A DNA stretch of 64,000 bases from Caulobacter sp. 73W (GCF_041021955.1 NZ_CP158375.1:1798001-1862000); one strand, 5' to 3'; shown: positions 25,935-35,637, numbered from the stretch's first letter. Translations and numbers: made by a program. The notes: a model not told the origin generated them from the letters alone.

Positions 25935-25960
25935 GCTTATAAATTATATGATTTATAAGC
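25935..25960. promoter_or_regulatory. Long perfect inverted repeat in the GH5/sulfatase promoter region
   Basis: Two perfect 10-base arms (GCTTATAAAT and its complement) flank a TATATG spacer. It lies in the 105-base region between divergent genes. The minus strand contains AATCATATAATTT, resembling the ATCRTAY core of the other operators, but the arm arrangement is different, so it may hold two overlapping sites. Confidence 0.65.
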
Positions 25961-25981
25961 AACGTCATTCGAGCATCGATC

Positions 25982-27514
25982 ATGCGCCTATCATCCATCG
26001 CCAAACGGACCTTGAGCCTTCTGGCGGCGACCGCGCTGATGGGCGTCGCGCCGTCAGCCGCCATCGCCGCCCCCAAGCGGCCCAACGTCCTGCTCATCAT
26101 GATCGATGACCTGAAGCCGACGCTGCGGTCCTTCGGCGACTCTACCGCGATCAGCCCGAATATCGACAGACTGGCGGCGCGCGGCAGCCGGTTCGAGCAC
26201 GCTTACGCCAACCAGGCGGTCTGCGCCCCGAGCCGCATCAACCTGATGACCAGCCGGCGCTCGACCTCCAGCGGCATCTACGAGTTCGGGATGGATCTGC
26301 GCGACTACATCCCCAACGCCGTCACACTGCCGCAGCTGTTCAAGAACCAGGGCTACGTCGCCGAGAGCTACGGCAAGGTCTTCCACGTCGGCCACAACAC
26401 CCATGACGATCCGGCCAGCTGGTCCGCCCCGCCGGTCAAGGACCACGTCGTCGAGTATCTCGAACAGGCCAGCACCGGGGGAAAGCCGACCCGGGAAGAG
26501 GCGCTGTTCAACGAGGTTCCGGTGGAGGGCGACGTGTGGCGCTACGCCGCCACACTGGGCCGCGGCGCGGCGTGGGAAAGTCCCGACGTCGCCGACGACG
26601 CCTATGCGGACGGCCGCACCGCCGCCCGCGCCGCCAAGCGGCTGGGCGAGCTCAAGAGCTCCGGCGAGCCGTTCTTCCTGGCCGTAGGTTTCGCGCGCCC
26701 GCACCTGCCGTTCTCGGTGCCCAAGCGCTACTGGGATATGTACGACCCGGCCAAGCTGCCAATGCCGGAGTTCGAACGCCTGCCCGATGGCGCGCCGGCC
26801 CTCGCCGGCAAGGTCGGCGGCGAGATCACCGCCTATACGCCGGTGCCGCCAAAGGGCGACGCGGCGAACTATCCGCAGGACCTCAAGCGCAAGCTGATCC
26901 ACGGCTATTACGCCGGGGTGACCTATGTCGACGCGCAGATCGGCAAGGTGCTCGACGCGCTTGATCGCGAAGGGTTGGCCAAGGACACCATCGTCGTCCT
27001 ATGGGGTGATCACGGCTGGCACCTGGGCGACCACGGGATCTGGACCAAGCACACCAATTTCGAGCAGGCGGTGCGCCAGCCCCTGATTATCGCTGGGCCC
27101 GGCGCGGGGCGTGCGGGGCAGGCCCCGGCGCAGATCGCCGAGACGGTCAACGTCTATCCAACCTTGGTGAACCTGGCGGGCCTGAAGCTGCCGAAGGGGA
27201 TGCAGCCCATCGACGGCGTCGACCTGACCGCCGCCTTGCGCGATCCGGCGCGCGTGCTGAGGCCTTACGCCTATCACGCCTACAATCGCCCCGGCCGGAT
27301 CGGCCAGGCGATCCGCACCGAGCGATACCGGCTTGTGCGCTGGGTCCCCGACGCGGGCGGGCAGCAGATCTACGAGCTCTATGACCTGCAGGCCGACCCT
27401 GGCGAGACCCGCAACATGTCGGACGCCCTGCCCAAGGTGCGCGCCGAGCTAGAGCGCTATCTCGACGCCCAGCCCAAGCCCCTGCCGATGCGCCGACTGG
27501 CCAACGCCAAATGA
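25982..27514 (+). CDS. Sulfatase (formylglycine type, iduronate-2-sulfatase-like), exported
   Basis: 510 residues. The N-terminal signal (RTLSLLAATALMGVAPSAAIAA) indicates export. NVLLIMIDDLKP provides the metal-binding Asp42/Asp43. VCAPSRINLMTSRR is the sulfatase signature with Cys81 to be converted to formylglycine. GKVFHVGHN and the late WGDHGWHLGDHG supply further metal and substrate residues. The run GYVAESYGKVFHVG is what I recall from iduronate-2-sulfatase-like S1 family members. It implies that the target glycan carries sulfate esters. First gene of a plus-strand operon with two glycan-active proteins, with FGE divergently encoded nearby. Confidence 0.92.
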   Translation: MRLSSIAKRTLSLLAATALMGVAPSAAIAAPKRPNVLLIMIDDLKPTLRSFGDSTAISPNIDRLAARGSRFEHAYANQAVCAPSRINLMTSRRSTSSGIYEFGMDLRDYIPNAVTLPQLFKNQGYVAESYGKVFHVGHNTHDDPASWSAPPVKDHVVEYLEQASTGGKPTREEALFNEVPVEGDVWRYAATLGRGAAWESPDVADDAYADGRTAARAAKRLGELKSSGEPFFLAVGFARPHLPFSVPKRYWDMYDPAKLPMPEFERLPDGAPALAGKVGGEITAYTPVPPKGDAANYPQDLKRKLIHGYYAGVTYVDAQIGKVLDALDREGLAKDTIVVLWGDHGWHLGDHGIWTKHTNFEQAVRQPLIIAGPGAGRAGQAPAQIAETVNVYPTLVNLAGLKLPKGMQPIDGVDLTAALRDPARVLRPYAYHAYNRPGRIGQAIRTERYRLVRWVPDAGGQQIYELYDLQADPGETRNMSDALPKVRAELERYLDAQPKPLPMRRLANAK

Positions 27515-28665
27515 CGGCGGCGGCAAGGGGCCAAAACAGGATACGCGCGTGGATGATCGCGCTGTGCGCGGCGGCGAGTTTGCTGCCCGCATCCGGCAGG
27601 GCGCAGGCCGCGCTCGGCGCCAACTACAACGAGCACTACGAGGACGTTGACTACCGCGACCTGGAAAAGGCGGACGCCCATTGGGTGCGCCTGTTCCTGA
27701 CCATGCCGCAGCTGGATCAGACCCCGGCCGCCGCGCACGGCGCCGTGCGGACCATCCTGGCGGCGGGCCAGCGAGGCTACGGCACGATCCTGTCGCTCAA
27801 GTTCCCGCGCAACCGGCAGGACTTCCCCAAGCCGGGCAGCCCGGAGATGCGACAAGAGCTGCGCTGGCTGGATGAGACCCTGCCCCTGGTGATGGGCAAG
27901 GTCGACATGCTGGTGATCGGCAACGAGCCCTACATCGAGAGCCGGCGCGAAGATCGCGACCTGGACCTCAACGCCTACTACGAGGCGCTGGCGGAACGGG
28001 CGATCCGTTACAGGCGGCTTTACTGCCCCGCCGACTGCCGGACACGCCTCTACATGGGCGCCCTGAACCGCATCGACCTGGCGGAGAACCGCACCGCCTC
28101 CACCGAGCGCTGGATGACGTTCGTCAGGACAACGCCGCAGATCGCCGGTGTCGACATCCACCCGCATCTGCCCAGCATCGAAGGCTCGAAGGTCTTCGTC
28201 GACTACGTCGTGCCGCGCATGCGTCCCGACCAGACCTTCATCGCCACCGAGTTCTCCATCGTCCGCTGGTGGCAGCAGCACCTGAGAGAGCCGATCCCGG
28301 CCGCCTTCGCCGACCAGTACGGCCTGCCGCGCGATACGCGGAACTGGCAGGTCATCCGGGCCGCGCTCGAAGCGCCCTACCCGAAGGCCAAGTGGGATGA
28401 GTTTCTGCGGCTGAGCCCGTGGTTCGAGACCCGCAAGCACTACCTGCGCGACCAGATGCGGATCTTCCGGGACAGCGGCCGCCTTGCCGTCGCCACCTAT
28501 GGCTTCAAGCAAGGCGCATCGATGGGCCGGAACTTCGGACCCAACACGGCGCCGTGGCTGCTCAACAGCGTCTATGCGCCGACGACGGTCGCCAGGAATC
28601 CCGACGGCTCCGCCGCGTTCAACTACGCCTGGATCGACGACTTCCGAGCCCTGCAAGGGAAATGA
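27511..28665 (+). CDS. Exported GH-A-like TIM-barrel protein of unrecognised family
   Basis: 384 residues, with its start overlapping the sulfatase stop (ATGA). A hydrophobic leader ends near PASGRAQA. Two features resemble clan GH-A catalytic sites: MLVIGNEPYIES with Glu139 (NEP motif on strand 4) and FIATEFSIVRWWQQH with Glu247 (strand 7), 108 residues apart. VDIHPHLP between them resembles a strand-6 segment. I do not recognise a GH family from the rest. Sitting between sulfatase and GH43-like genes in one operon, a glycosidase role is likely but untested. Confidence 0.7.
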   Translation: MTAAARGQNRIRAWMIALCAAASLLPASGRAQAALGANYNEHYEDVDYRDLEKADAHWVRLFLTMPQLDQTPAAAHGAVRTILAAGQRGYGTILSLKFPRNRQDFPKPGSPEMRQELRWLDETLPLVMGKVDMLVIGNEPYIESRREDRDLDLNAYYEALAERAIRYRRLYCPADCRTRLYMGALNRIDLAENRTASTERWMTFVRTTPQIAGVDIHPHLPSIEGSKVFVDYVVPRMRPDQTFIATEFSIVRWWQQHLREPIPAAFADQYGLPRDTRNWQVIRAALEAPYPKAKWDEFLRLSPWFETRKHYLRDQMRIFRDSGRLAVATYGFKQGASMGRNFGPNTAPWLLNSVYAPTTVARNPDGSAAFNYAWIDDFRALQGK

Positions 28666-30572
28666 CAAGCATGACCCTGGCCGCCCTGCTCTCCAGCCTG
28701 GCCCTGGCCGCCACCGCCGCGCAAACGCCGCCCTCGCAAGTTCCGATGAAGAAGGCGGTGGCCGACGACATCTTCGCCGACCACCCGTCGATGGACGGGA
28801 ACGCCACCGTCATGCCGGCCGTCGACGCCAGGCCGGTCAAACCGATCTTCAGCGAGCGGCCGATCGGCGACGCCTCCATCGCGCGCCTGCCTGACGGCGG
28901 ATGGATCCTGACCGGAACCTCCCTGCGCATCGGGACGCGGCATGGGGTCGAGCTGTGGACGTCGCGGGACGGCGCGGCATAGTCACGGATCGGCCCGGCC
29001 AAGATCTCAGGCGACGACATAACGCCAGGCGACATCTCCGAACGCTATCTGGCGCCGTCGGTGACCGTGGCCGGCGACAAGCTCTACCTCGCCTTCTCGG
29101 ACAAGACCGGCTGCGCGCGCATCGCTGTGGGCGGCGCCGCGACCCCCGGTGGCGCGTTCACCGCCTCGCCCTGTTTGGTCGAGGATGCAGCCGATGTTTC
29201 GTTGTTCGTGGACAAGGGCGGCGAGGGCTATCTGGTCTGGGGCGGCGGAATGATCGCGCGGCTGCAGCCTGGCTTCCGGAAACTGGCGGAGACGCCTCGC
29301 TTCCTCAAGCCGGACCCGGCGCTGTTCGCCAATCATCCGCCGCCGGGCAAAGACTGGCCGGCGCGCACCCACGTCGGGACGCGCGGCGCGACGATGGCCC
29401 GTGACGGCGACCGCTACGTCCTGGCCGCCAGCGAGGTGACCGGCCGCCTGCGGACCGCTGCCGAGGACCTGTTCGTCGCCGAGGCGCCAACGCCCTACGG
29501 CCCGTTCACGCTGCGCGCCCTGGCCGTCCCCCACGCCGGGCGCGGATCGTTGGTCCGGCTCGACGACGGCAGACTGGCCGCCGCCTACAATCCACGGTGC
29601 GAGGACAACTTCGCCCTGTTCTGCGAGCAGGTCGGCCTCGTTGCGCTGGAGCGCGCGCCCGACGGCCGCCTGCGTCAGGCCGCCTCGGCGATCACCGAGG
29701 ACAGCGCGGTCGCCGCTCGCAAGCCGCTGGTCACCACCGAGACCATGCGGGACCCTTCAGTGACCCTTGGCGGCGACGGCTTCTACTATCTGGTCGGCAC
29801 GCTGGACGGCTACGGCTACCACCGGCCCGACGGCGGGGTGAAGCTTTGGCGCTCGGCCGACCTCAGGCAATGGGACGAGGTCGGCTTCATCTGGCGCTGG
29901 GAGGGCATGGGATACGACTTCGGCGCCAACATCGCCGAACTGTGGGCGCCTGAGATCAGGTGGGTCGAGCGTGACAGGACCTACTACCTGGCCCTGTCGG
30001 TCATGGAGCGCGGCGTCGGCGCCAAGACCTGGCTCTACCGCTCAAAGAGCGGCAAGGCCGAGGGGCCGTACGAGAATGTCTGCGGCAGCTATCTGGTCAA
30101 GGGCGTCGACGGCTTCCCGTTCGAGGATGAGGACGGCCTCTACTTCCTCTGGGGCGGCGGCAGCATCGCCAGGCTGAACGCCAAACGCGACGGCTTCGAT
30201 GGACCGGTTCGCCAGCTGGTCGATGTCGATGGCGACCATGTGGGTTACGAGGGAAACGGCCTCATCAAGGTGGACGGCGTCTACTTCCTGACCGGGGCGG
30301 AATGGCACGGGCCGCTGCGCACCCACGGCACCTACGACATGATGTATGGGACCTCGACCTCGTTGCTTGGCCCTTATAGCCAGCGCCGCATGGGCGCGCC
30401 GCACGGCGGCCATGGCACGGCGTTCAAGGATAAAGAGGGGCGCTACTGGTACACGATGTTCGGCAATGACCCGACCGCCCCGTGGCGCATGCGGTTCGGT
30501 CTGGTCCCGATCGATATCGGCGAGCCTTCCTCGATAGGGGTCCCCCGCGTCGGGGATGCCCGGGACCACTAG
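28662..30572 (+). pseudogene. GH43-like two-propeller gene interrupted by an in-frame amber codon
   Basis: The frame begins at ATG 28662 (ATGA overlap with the previous stop), encodes a signal-like leader (MTLAALLSSLALAATAAQT), and meets TAG at 28980-28982 (codon 107). The same frame then stays open to 30572 and would give 636 residues in total. Around the stop the text reads SRDGAA-stop-SRIGPAKISG, where glycosidase propellers typically have Trp (SRDGxxWxRIG), so TGG to TAG is the simplest explanation. The second half has GH43-style motifs: ETMRDPSVTLGGDGFYYLVGT, ELWAPEIRWVERDRTYYL and YEGNGLIKVDGVYFLTG. Two five-bladed propellers appear to be present. Either a true nonsense mutation, a sequencing error, or two peptides with restart near GTG 29061. 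Confidence 0.8.
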
Positions 30573-31525
30573 GCGGGGGCCTGCATCCCGTGATTGCGAG
30601 CAAAGCGCTCGAACAGGCCGGGCCAGGGGTGATCCCTGCCCGCCTCTTTCAAGGGTAGGCCGTGGCCGCCCTTCTCGAAGATATGCAGCTCCGACGGAAT
30701 CTTCGCGGCCTGCAGGGCGGCGAACATCATCAGGCTGTTGACGGGGCTGACCACCGGATCGTTCGCCGCGTGCGCGACGAACGTCGGCGGCATGTCAGCT
30801 GGAAGGTCATTCTCGGCGGAGAACCTGGTCACCCGCTCCGGGGATATGTCCCCGCGCAGCAGCTCGCTCTTGGAATGGGCGTGCGCCGCGGGCTCGGTCA
30901 TGGTGATGACGGGGAAGAACAGGCCCACGACCGTTGGGCGCGTGGGCTGAGCGTCGGCGGCGTCCACGGGGTCATAGGTCTTCAGATCGGAACGGCTGGC
31001 GAGCCGCGCGGTCAGATGCCCCCCAGCCGAGAAGCCGATGGCCGCCACCCTCGCCGGATCGATCCCCCATTTGCCCGCTCCAGCGCGGATGAGGCGCATG
31101 GCGCGCTGCGCGTCCTGCAGCGGCACGTCCGGTCCCGCCGCCCAGCCGTCGCGCGGCAGGCGATAGAGCAGCTCGAACACGGTATAGCCCCGCGCCGCGA
31201 AGGCCCAGGCGATGCCTGATCCCTCACGTCCCACGGCCACGCGGGCATAGCCGCCGCCGGGGATCAGAAGGATCGCGCCGCCGTTGGGCTGCTGGGCCGG
31301 CACGACGTTGAGCATGGGCGTGGCGATGTGCGGCCAGGCGATGTCGTCCGCCGGTCCGTCCGGCGAGCGCTTGACCACCTCGTCGCGCACGCTGAGCCCT
31401 TCGCCGCCGGGCGGCGGGCCGGGCCAGATCGCGAACCGCTCCACCGGCGCCGCCAAGGCGGGAAGGCCCGCCGTCGCCCCAACGGCGGCGGCGCCTGCAA
31501 GCCATGCGCGACGGGTGAAATCCAT
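30569..31525 (-). CDS. Tat-exported alpha/beta-hydrolase esterase (carbohydrate-esterase-like)
   Basis: 318 residues. A twin-arginine leader (TRRAWLAG, then Ala-rich to LPALAA) marks it for export. Alpha/beta hydrolase motifs: ILLIPGGGYARVAVG (oxyanion), nucleophile Ser166 in IGFSAGGH, an acidic residue in HAANDPVVSP and His in EKGGHGLP. Relatives of this type (BD-FAE/acetyl-xylan-esterase-like) remove acetyl or feruloyl groups from hemicelluloses. It follows GH115 by 9 bases on the same strand and is last in the 35530-30569 operon; its stop overlaps the convergent GH43-like gene by 4 bases. Confidence 0.85.
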   Translation of the reverse strand: MDFTRRAWLAGAAAVGATAGLPALAAPVERFAIWPGPPPGGEGLSVRDEVVKRSPDGPADDIAWPHIATPMLNVVPAQQPNGGAILLIPGGGYARVAVGREGSGIAWAFAARGYTVFELLYRLPRDGWAAGPDVPLQDAQRAMRLIRAGAGKWGIDPARVAAIGFSAGGHLTARLASRSDLKTYDPVDAADAQPTRPTVVGLFFPVITMTEPAAHAHSKSELLRGDISPERVTRFSAENDLPADMPPTFVAHAANDPVVSPVNSLMMFAALQAAKIPSELHIFEKGGHGLPLKEAGRDHPWPGLFERFARNHGMQAPA

Positions 31526-31534
31526 GGCCGCTCG

Positions 31535-34438
31535 CTACCGGGCGATGGTTTCGGGCGGCGCCAGATAGGCCTTGGCCAGACCTCCGAAGTCGACCACCAG
31601 CGAGTTGACCACGACGCCGGGATCGAGCGCATAGATCCGCAGCGTCTGTTCGCCGCTCTTGGCGATCTGCCACTCAGTAGTCGTGGTGATCGCGTTGCGC
31701 TGCACCCCGTCGCTCCAGTCCCTCTTGGCCTCGGCGTCGACCACCTGGATCGGGCCGCCGTTGATCGAGACACCGTAGCGCAGCTTGTGTTCGCCGCTTA
31801 GCGCGAAGCTGGGCAGCAGGGTCGCGTGCAGCTTGGCCTTGCCGTTGCTGGTGCTGCGGAAGCGGTATTCGGCATAGGGCGCCTTGGCCGGATCAACAGC
31901 GCTCGGCAGGTTCACATCGCTCATCAGCGCGTTGCCCGATCGCCCGAGCTCCGCGGCCCGGCTCCACCCGCTTCCCGCCAGAGAGGTATAGCGGCCGCCG
32001 CTGAACGCGACGATGCCGCCATCCTCCACCAGCGTCCCGGTCGGCGCCGCGACGTTGCGCGCGGCGACCTTGATCGTGCGGCTCTCGCCGGCTGCCGAAA
32101 TGGTGACCGCGCCTTCGGCCGTCTCGTTGGCCTTCAGCTTGCGCCAGTCGATCGACACCCAGAGGCGCTGGTCGCCGCCGAGCTGAGTTTCCTTCTCGAT
32201 TTTGATCCAGGGCGTCGAGGCCTTGGCGTCGATGTCGAGCTTGCCGGCGCCGGTGTTGAAGGCGTCGATGTAATGGCGTCCGTCCGTCGCCCGCTCGAAG
32301 GTCGGCAGACGGTCCGGCGCCGGGCCGTTATGCCAGCGGCTGGCGCGAAGGGCGTAGTCGATGGGCTGATCGGCCTTGGCCGGGCGGGCAGACCAGGCGT
32401 CAACTGAGCCTTCAACCGCCACGCCGAGCGCCGGCGTCGCCGAAGGCGTCACGCGGCCCACCGGCGGTACATAGAAGACCGACTGGAAGCGCGGGGCGTC
32501 GTCCATGAACTTGGCCCATTTGCCGTCGCCCGTCGCGTTGTAGAGCTCGGTCGCCTGCTTGGTCCGCTGGAACGCCTCGATGGCGGCGTCCGCGTGCAGG
32601 TTGGCGCTTGCGCGACCCTGGTGCGCGTAGAGGAAGCTGCGGTCGGCGCTGAGGATCTTGATGTTGGTCATCGCCGCCCCGCGCACCGGGTACTGCACCA
32701 GGTGATAGAAGCCGTCGCGCTTTTCCTTGGGCAGGGCGGCGGCGATCTTCTCGGCCCGCTCGTCCAAGGCGCGGAACTCGGCGATGCGGCGGCCGGCCTC
32801 GTCGCCATAGGCGACCGGCGAGAACGGGGTCGTGCGCGGCGTCGTCTCACCGTCATTGAAGCCCATGTGCTCGGGCTTGCGCGCGAAGTTGAGGCGGTAA
32901 TAATCGTCCATCAGCCCGGCGATGGCGTCGGCCTGTTCCGGCTCGAAGGTCTCGGCCGCCCAGCTCTTCAGCCAGCCCCGCTGGCCCAGCTTGGCGGTGC
33001 CCTCGTAGTCATAGGCCAGGTCGAGGAAGTAGTTCATTCCCCGCTCGCCCGGCTTGATGTCGCCGACATTGACCACCCAGACCCGCCGCGCATTGGTGGC
33101 GTAGGCCTTGCCCATCTCCTCGCCGATCAGGGCCGGCGGCGTGGTGTCGAGCCACAGGTAGTCGTTGGGCACGCCCCAGTAGGAGATGTGGTAGTAGACG
33201 CCGCCCCCGCCGGAGCGCTTCTGTTCGGCCTTGGTCGAGAGCTGGCGGATGTAGCCATAGTTGTCGTCGACCCAGCCCAGCGTCACGTCGTCGGGCACCT
33301 TCATGCCCTTGCGATAGACGTCGAGCACTTCTTTGTAGGGCACGAAGACCTGAGGAACGGTCGCGGGATCCTTGCCCACGTCACGCAGCAGGCCGCGCTG
33401 GTCGGAAACCACCTGCTCCAGCAGCTTGACCCCATCGACCCCGCGGCCAGCCTCGACCGCGCTGTCGTGGATGCCGCGCATGCCGACCGTATAGACGTTC
33501 TCGAACCTGTGGTTGAGCTTCACACGCTCGCGCCAGTAGTCGAGAACCTGCGGCCCATTCTTGTGATAATTGTACTCGCCGCGGGCGTCGAAATTCCATT
33601 CGGCTACGTTGTTGCGCAGCATCGGCTCGGCGTGGCTGGCGCCCATGACGATCGCGTAGCGATCGGCCATCTCGGCGTTGCCCTGCACCTGGTTGAAGGC
33701 CGCCGTGACCTTGTGCATCGCCGGCCACAGGAAGTTGGCGCGCAGGCGCAGCAGCAGCTCGAAGATCTTGGCGTGAGTCTCGGGCCCCACATCGCCGGTG
33801 GGATCGTTCTTGGCCGCCCAGGGGCGCAGCGACCAGTCCTCGTCATTGATGAAGATGCCGCGATAACGCACGGACGGCGAGCCCTGTACGATCGTGTCGG
33901 GGCTCAGAGTGAGGTGCGACTTGCGGGTCGGCGCAGCGTCGGCCCACCACACCCAGGGCGACACGCCGATCTGTTCCGAAAGCTTGAAGACGCCGTACGC
34001 GGTTCCGCGCCGGTCAGCCCCCGCCACCACCAGGGCGCGCGAGACGCCCGGCGCCGGATTGTCGATCACCGCGATCGTGTAGGCCTCGCTCTGACCGGCC
34101 ACCTTGTCGACCACGATGCGCTTTTCGGCGACCAGGCGGTCGATCAGCGGCGAGCCGCCGATGGTGCCCGCGAAGATGGCCAGACGTCCCTCAGGAGCCT
34201 GCGTCGAGACCTTGGGCCGCACGCCCGAGACCCGCTCCACGTCGCCGGCGAAGGCGCGGGCGGCGATCTCGACCACCGGGGCGTCGCCCTGGCTGATGAA
34301 GATCGTCGGGGCGACGCCGCCCACGACCAGGTCGAAGCCGGCGGCCGGGGCCGCCTGCTGCGCCAGCGCATGCGCAGGCGCCAGGGCCGGAGCCGCCGCC
34401 GCGACGCTCAGCGCGGCCAGAATACGGACGATCGCCAT
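31535..34438 (-). CDS. GH115 alpha-glucuronidase, exported
   Basis: 967 residues with a Sec leader (MAIVRILAALSVAAAAPALA). The whole protein matches GH115: an N-terminal domain with LVVAGADRRGTAYGVFKLSEQIG, then RYRGIFINDEDWSL, LRLRANFLWPAMH, VTLGWVDDNYGYIRQLS, YYHISYWGVPNDYLWLDTTPP and VWVVNVGDIKPGE. GH115 removes (4-O-methyl-)glucuronate from internal positions of glucuronoxylan, and some members act on arabinogalactan. It is the middle gene of the propeller protein-GH115-esterase operon. The released glucuronate would feed ManD once isomerised and reduced by enzymes not in this window. Confidence 0.95.
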   Translation of the reverse strand: MAIVRILAALSVAAAAPALAPAHALAQQAAPAAGFDLVVGGVAPTIFISQGDAPVVEIAARAFAGDVERVSGVRPKVSTQAPEGRLAIFAGTIGGSPLIDRLVAEKRIVVDKVAGQSEAYTIAVIDNPAPGVSRALVVAGADRRGTAYGVFKLSEQIGVSPWVWWADAAPTRKSHLTLSPDTIVQGSPSVRYRGIFINDEDWSLRPWAAKNDPTGDVGPETHAKIFELLLRLRANFLWPAMHKVTAAFNQVQGNAEMADRYAIVMGASHAEPMLRNNVAEWNFDARGEYNYHKNGPQVLDYWRERVKLNHRFENVYTVGMRGIHDSAVEAGRGVDGVKLLEQVVSDQRGLLRDVGKDPATVPQVFVPYKEVLDVYRKGMKVPDDVTLGWVDDNYGYIRQLSTKAEQKRSGGGGVYYHISYWGVPNDYLWLDTTPPALIGEEMGKAYATNARRVWVVNVGDIKPGERGMNYFLDLAYDYEGTAKLGQRGWLKSWAAETFEPEQADAIAGLMDDYYRLNFARKPEHMGFNDGETTPRTTPFSPVAYGDEAGRRIAEFRALDERAEKIAAALPKEKRDGFYHLVQYPVRGAAMTNIKILSADRSFLYAHQGRASANLHADAAIEAFQRTKQATELYNATGDGKWAKFMDDAPRFQSVFYVPPVGRVTPSATPALGVAVEGSVDAWSARPAKADQPIDYALRASRWHNGPAPDRLPTFERATDGRHYIDAFNTGAGKLDIDAKASTPWIKIEKETQLGGDQRLWVSIDWRKLKANETAEGAVTISAAGESRTIKVAARNVAAPTGTLVEDGGIVAFSGGRYTSLAGSGWSRAAELGRSGNALMSDVNLPSAVDPAKAPYAEYRFRSTSNGKAKLHATLLPSFALSGEHKLRYGVSINGGPIQVVDAEAKRDWSDGVQRNAITTTTEWQIAKSGEQTLRIYALDPGVVVNSLVVDFGGLAKAYLAPPETIAR

Positions 34439-34486
34439 CCTGCTTTCCCTCTCTCTAGTCTCTTATGTTTGTCGCCGGCCCGGGCG

Positions 34487-35530
34487 CTATTTCAGGTACG
34501 GGCCGGTCTTGCCCCAGCCGATCTCGGTGGCGGCCAGCGTCCAGGTCTTCCCGCGGTCCGGGTTGCCCTGGAAGAACAGCAGGGTGCGGCCGCGGTACTC
34601 GAAGATGCAGGGGTGGCCGGACTCGGAGTCGTTCCAGCTTCCGGGCGGTCCGTCGGCCAGCAGCGGCCGGTCGGAAACGCGCTTCCAGTTCACGCCGTCG
34701 GTGCTGACAGCGACGCCCACCTGCTGCGGCTCGTTATTGTAGCCGCCTGCGTAGAACATATAGAGCTTGTCGCCGCGCCGGATGATGCTCGGCGCCTCGA
34801 TGCACTTTCGCTCCCAGTCGAGCTGCGGCTCCAGCGCCGGGCCGTCCTTGCTGAGATTGGTGAAGTCGCCGGCGGTGAACTTGGAGTTCAGCGGCGCTGC
34901 CGCCACGCCGATCTTCTGGACCTTCATCTCCGGATCGCGCGTGGCGTAGTAGAGCAGCAGCCGGTCGCCATGGACGAACGCCTCGGCGTCGATCGCCCGG
35001 CCGGCGCTCCATGCCGCATCGGTCGGCCTGAACACCGGATTGCCCGGATCACGGTCGAAGGTCAGCCCATCGCCGGACACCGCGTGACAGATCGCATCGC
35101 GCCGGCCGTTGCCATAGGTCTGGTAGAACAGGTGGACCTTGCCGCCGATGACGATGGCGCCAGGGGCGGCGATGCCGTTGCGCTCGACCTCCTGGACCGG
35201 GAGCACCTCGCCGACCTTGGACCATTTGCGCAGGTCGCGGCTCTGAGCGATGCCGATGGCCCAGCCGGTCGGGAAGCCGTCTGCGCCCTGCTTGTTATCG
35301 CGGGCCGGCGGGATCGAATAGTACATCAGGAACCGCCCGCCGAAGCGGACCACCGAGGGGTCCTTGGCGTAGGGCTGGCCGATCCGGCTGGTGTCGGAAT
35401 ACTTGGTGAAGAGCTTGGCTTCCTTGGGCGCCGGCGCCCGCGCCAGAGAGACCCTGGGCGCCGCCAACAGGCCAGCGGCGAGCGCGCCTCCGACCAAAGC
35501 CCTGCGCTGCAAGCCTTTTGCGCTTCCCAT
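34487..35530 (-). CDS. Exported five-bladed-propeller glycosidase-like protein (GH43/GH32 superfamily)
   Basis: 347 residues. Leader QRRALVGGALAAGLLAA could be Tat. Repeated propeller motifs: KDPSVVRFGGRFLMYYS (Asp at the GH43 nucleophile/base position), GAIVIGGKVHLFYQTYGNG, IDAEAFVHGDRLLLYYATRD, EAPSIIRRGDKLYMFYAGGYN (Glu at the acid position) and GHPCIFEYRGRTLLFFQGN. The layout fits the GH43/GH62/GH117-type fold, but I cannot assign a family. First gene of the operon with GH115, downstream of the operator at 35568. Confidence 0.8.
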   Translation of the reverse strand: MGSAKGLQRRALVGGALAAGLLAAPRVSLARAPAPKEAKLFTKYSDTSRIGQPYAKDPSVVRFGGRFLMYYSIPPARDNKQGADGFPTGWAIGIAQSRDLRKWSKVGEVLPVQEVERNGIAAPGAIVIGGKVHLFYQTYGNGRRDAICHAVSGDGLTFDRDPGNPVFRPTDAAWSAGRAIDAEAFVHGDRLLLYYATRDPEMKVQKIGVAAAPLNSKFTAGDFTNLSKDGPALEPQLDWERKCIEAPSIIRRGDKLYMFYAGGYNNEPQQVGVAVSTDGVNWKRVSDRPLLADGPPGSWNDSESGHPCIFEYRGRTLLFFQGNPDRGKTWTLAATEIGWGKTGPYLK

Positions 35531-35567
35531 GCGATCCTCCTTGTCTCGTTATCCTCACTCTAATAAC

Positions 35568-35582
35568 ATTTATCATACCAAT
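35568..35582. promoter_or_regulatory. AT-rich operator copy at the GH115-operon/propeller-gene divergent promoter
   Basis: ATTTAT-CAT-ACCAAT, four mismatches from the perfect 15-base copy at 17193 and one base different from the core of the manD site. It lies in the 107-base divergent region. Confidence 0.65.
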
Positions 35583-35637
35583 CTAGCCGCAATCGTAGCA
35601 ACGCCTGCCGGGCGGCTGAAAAATGAGGGGAAACGAA

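Noticed and set aside
32594..35563. Very long plus-strand open frame (989 codons) opposite GH115 and the propeller gene
   Set aside because: It is antisense to two genes with clear motifs; its translation is low-complexity and rich in Val, Gly, Asp, His and Arg, typical of the complementary frame of GC-rich genes.
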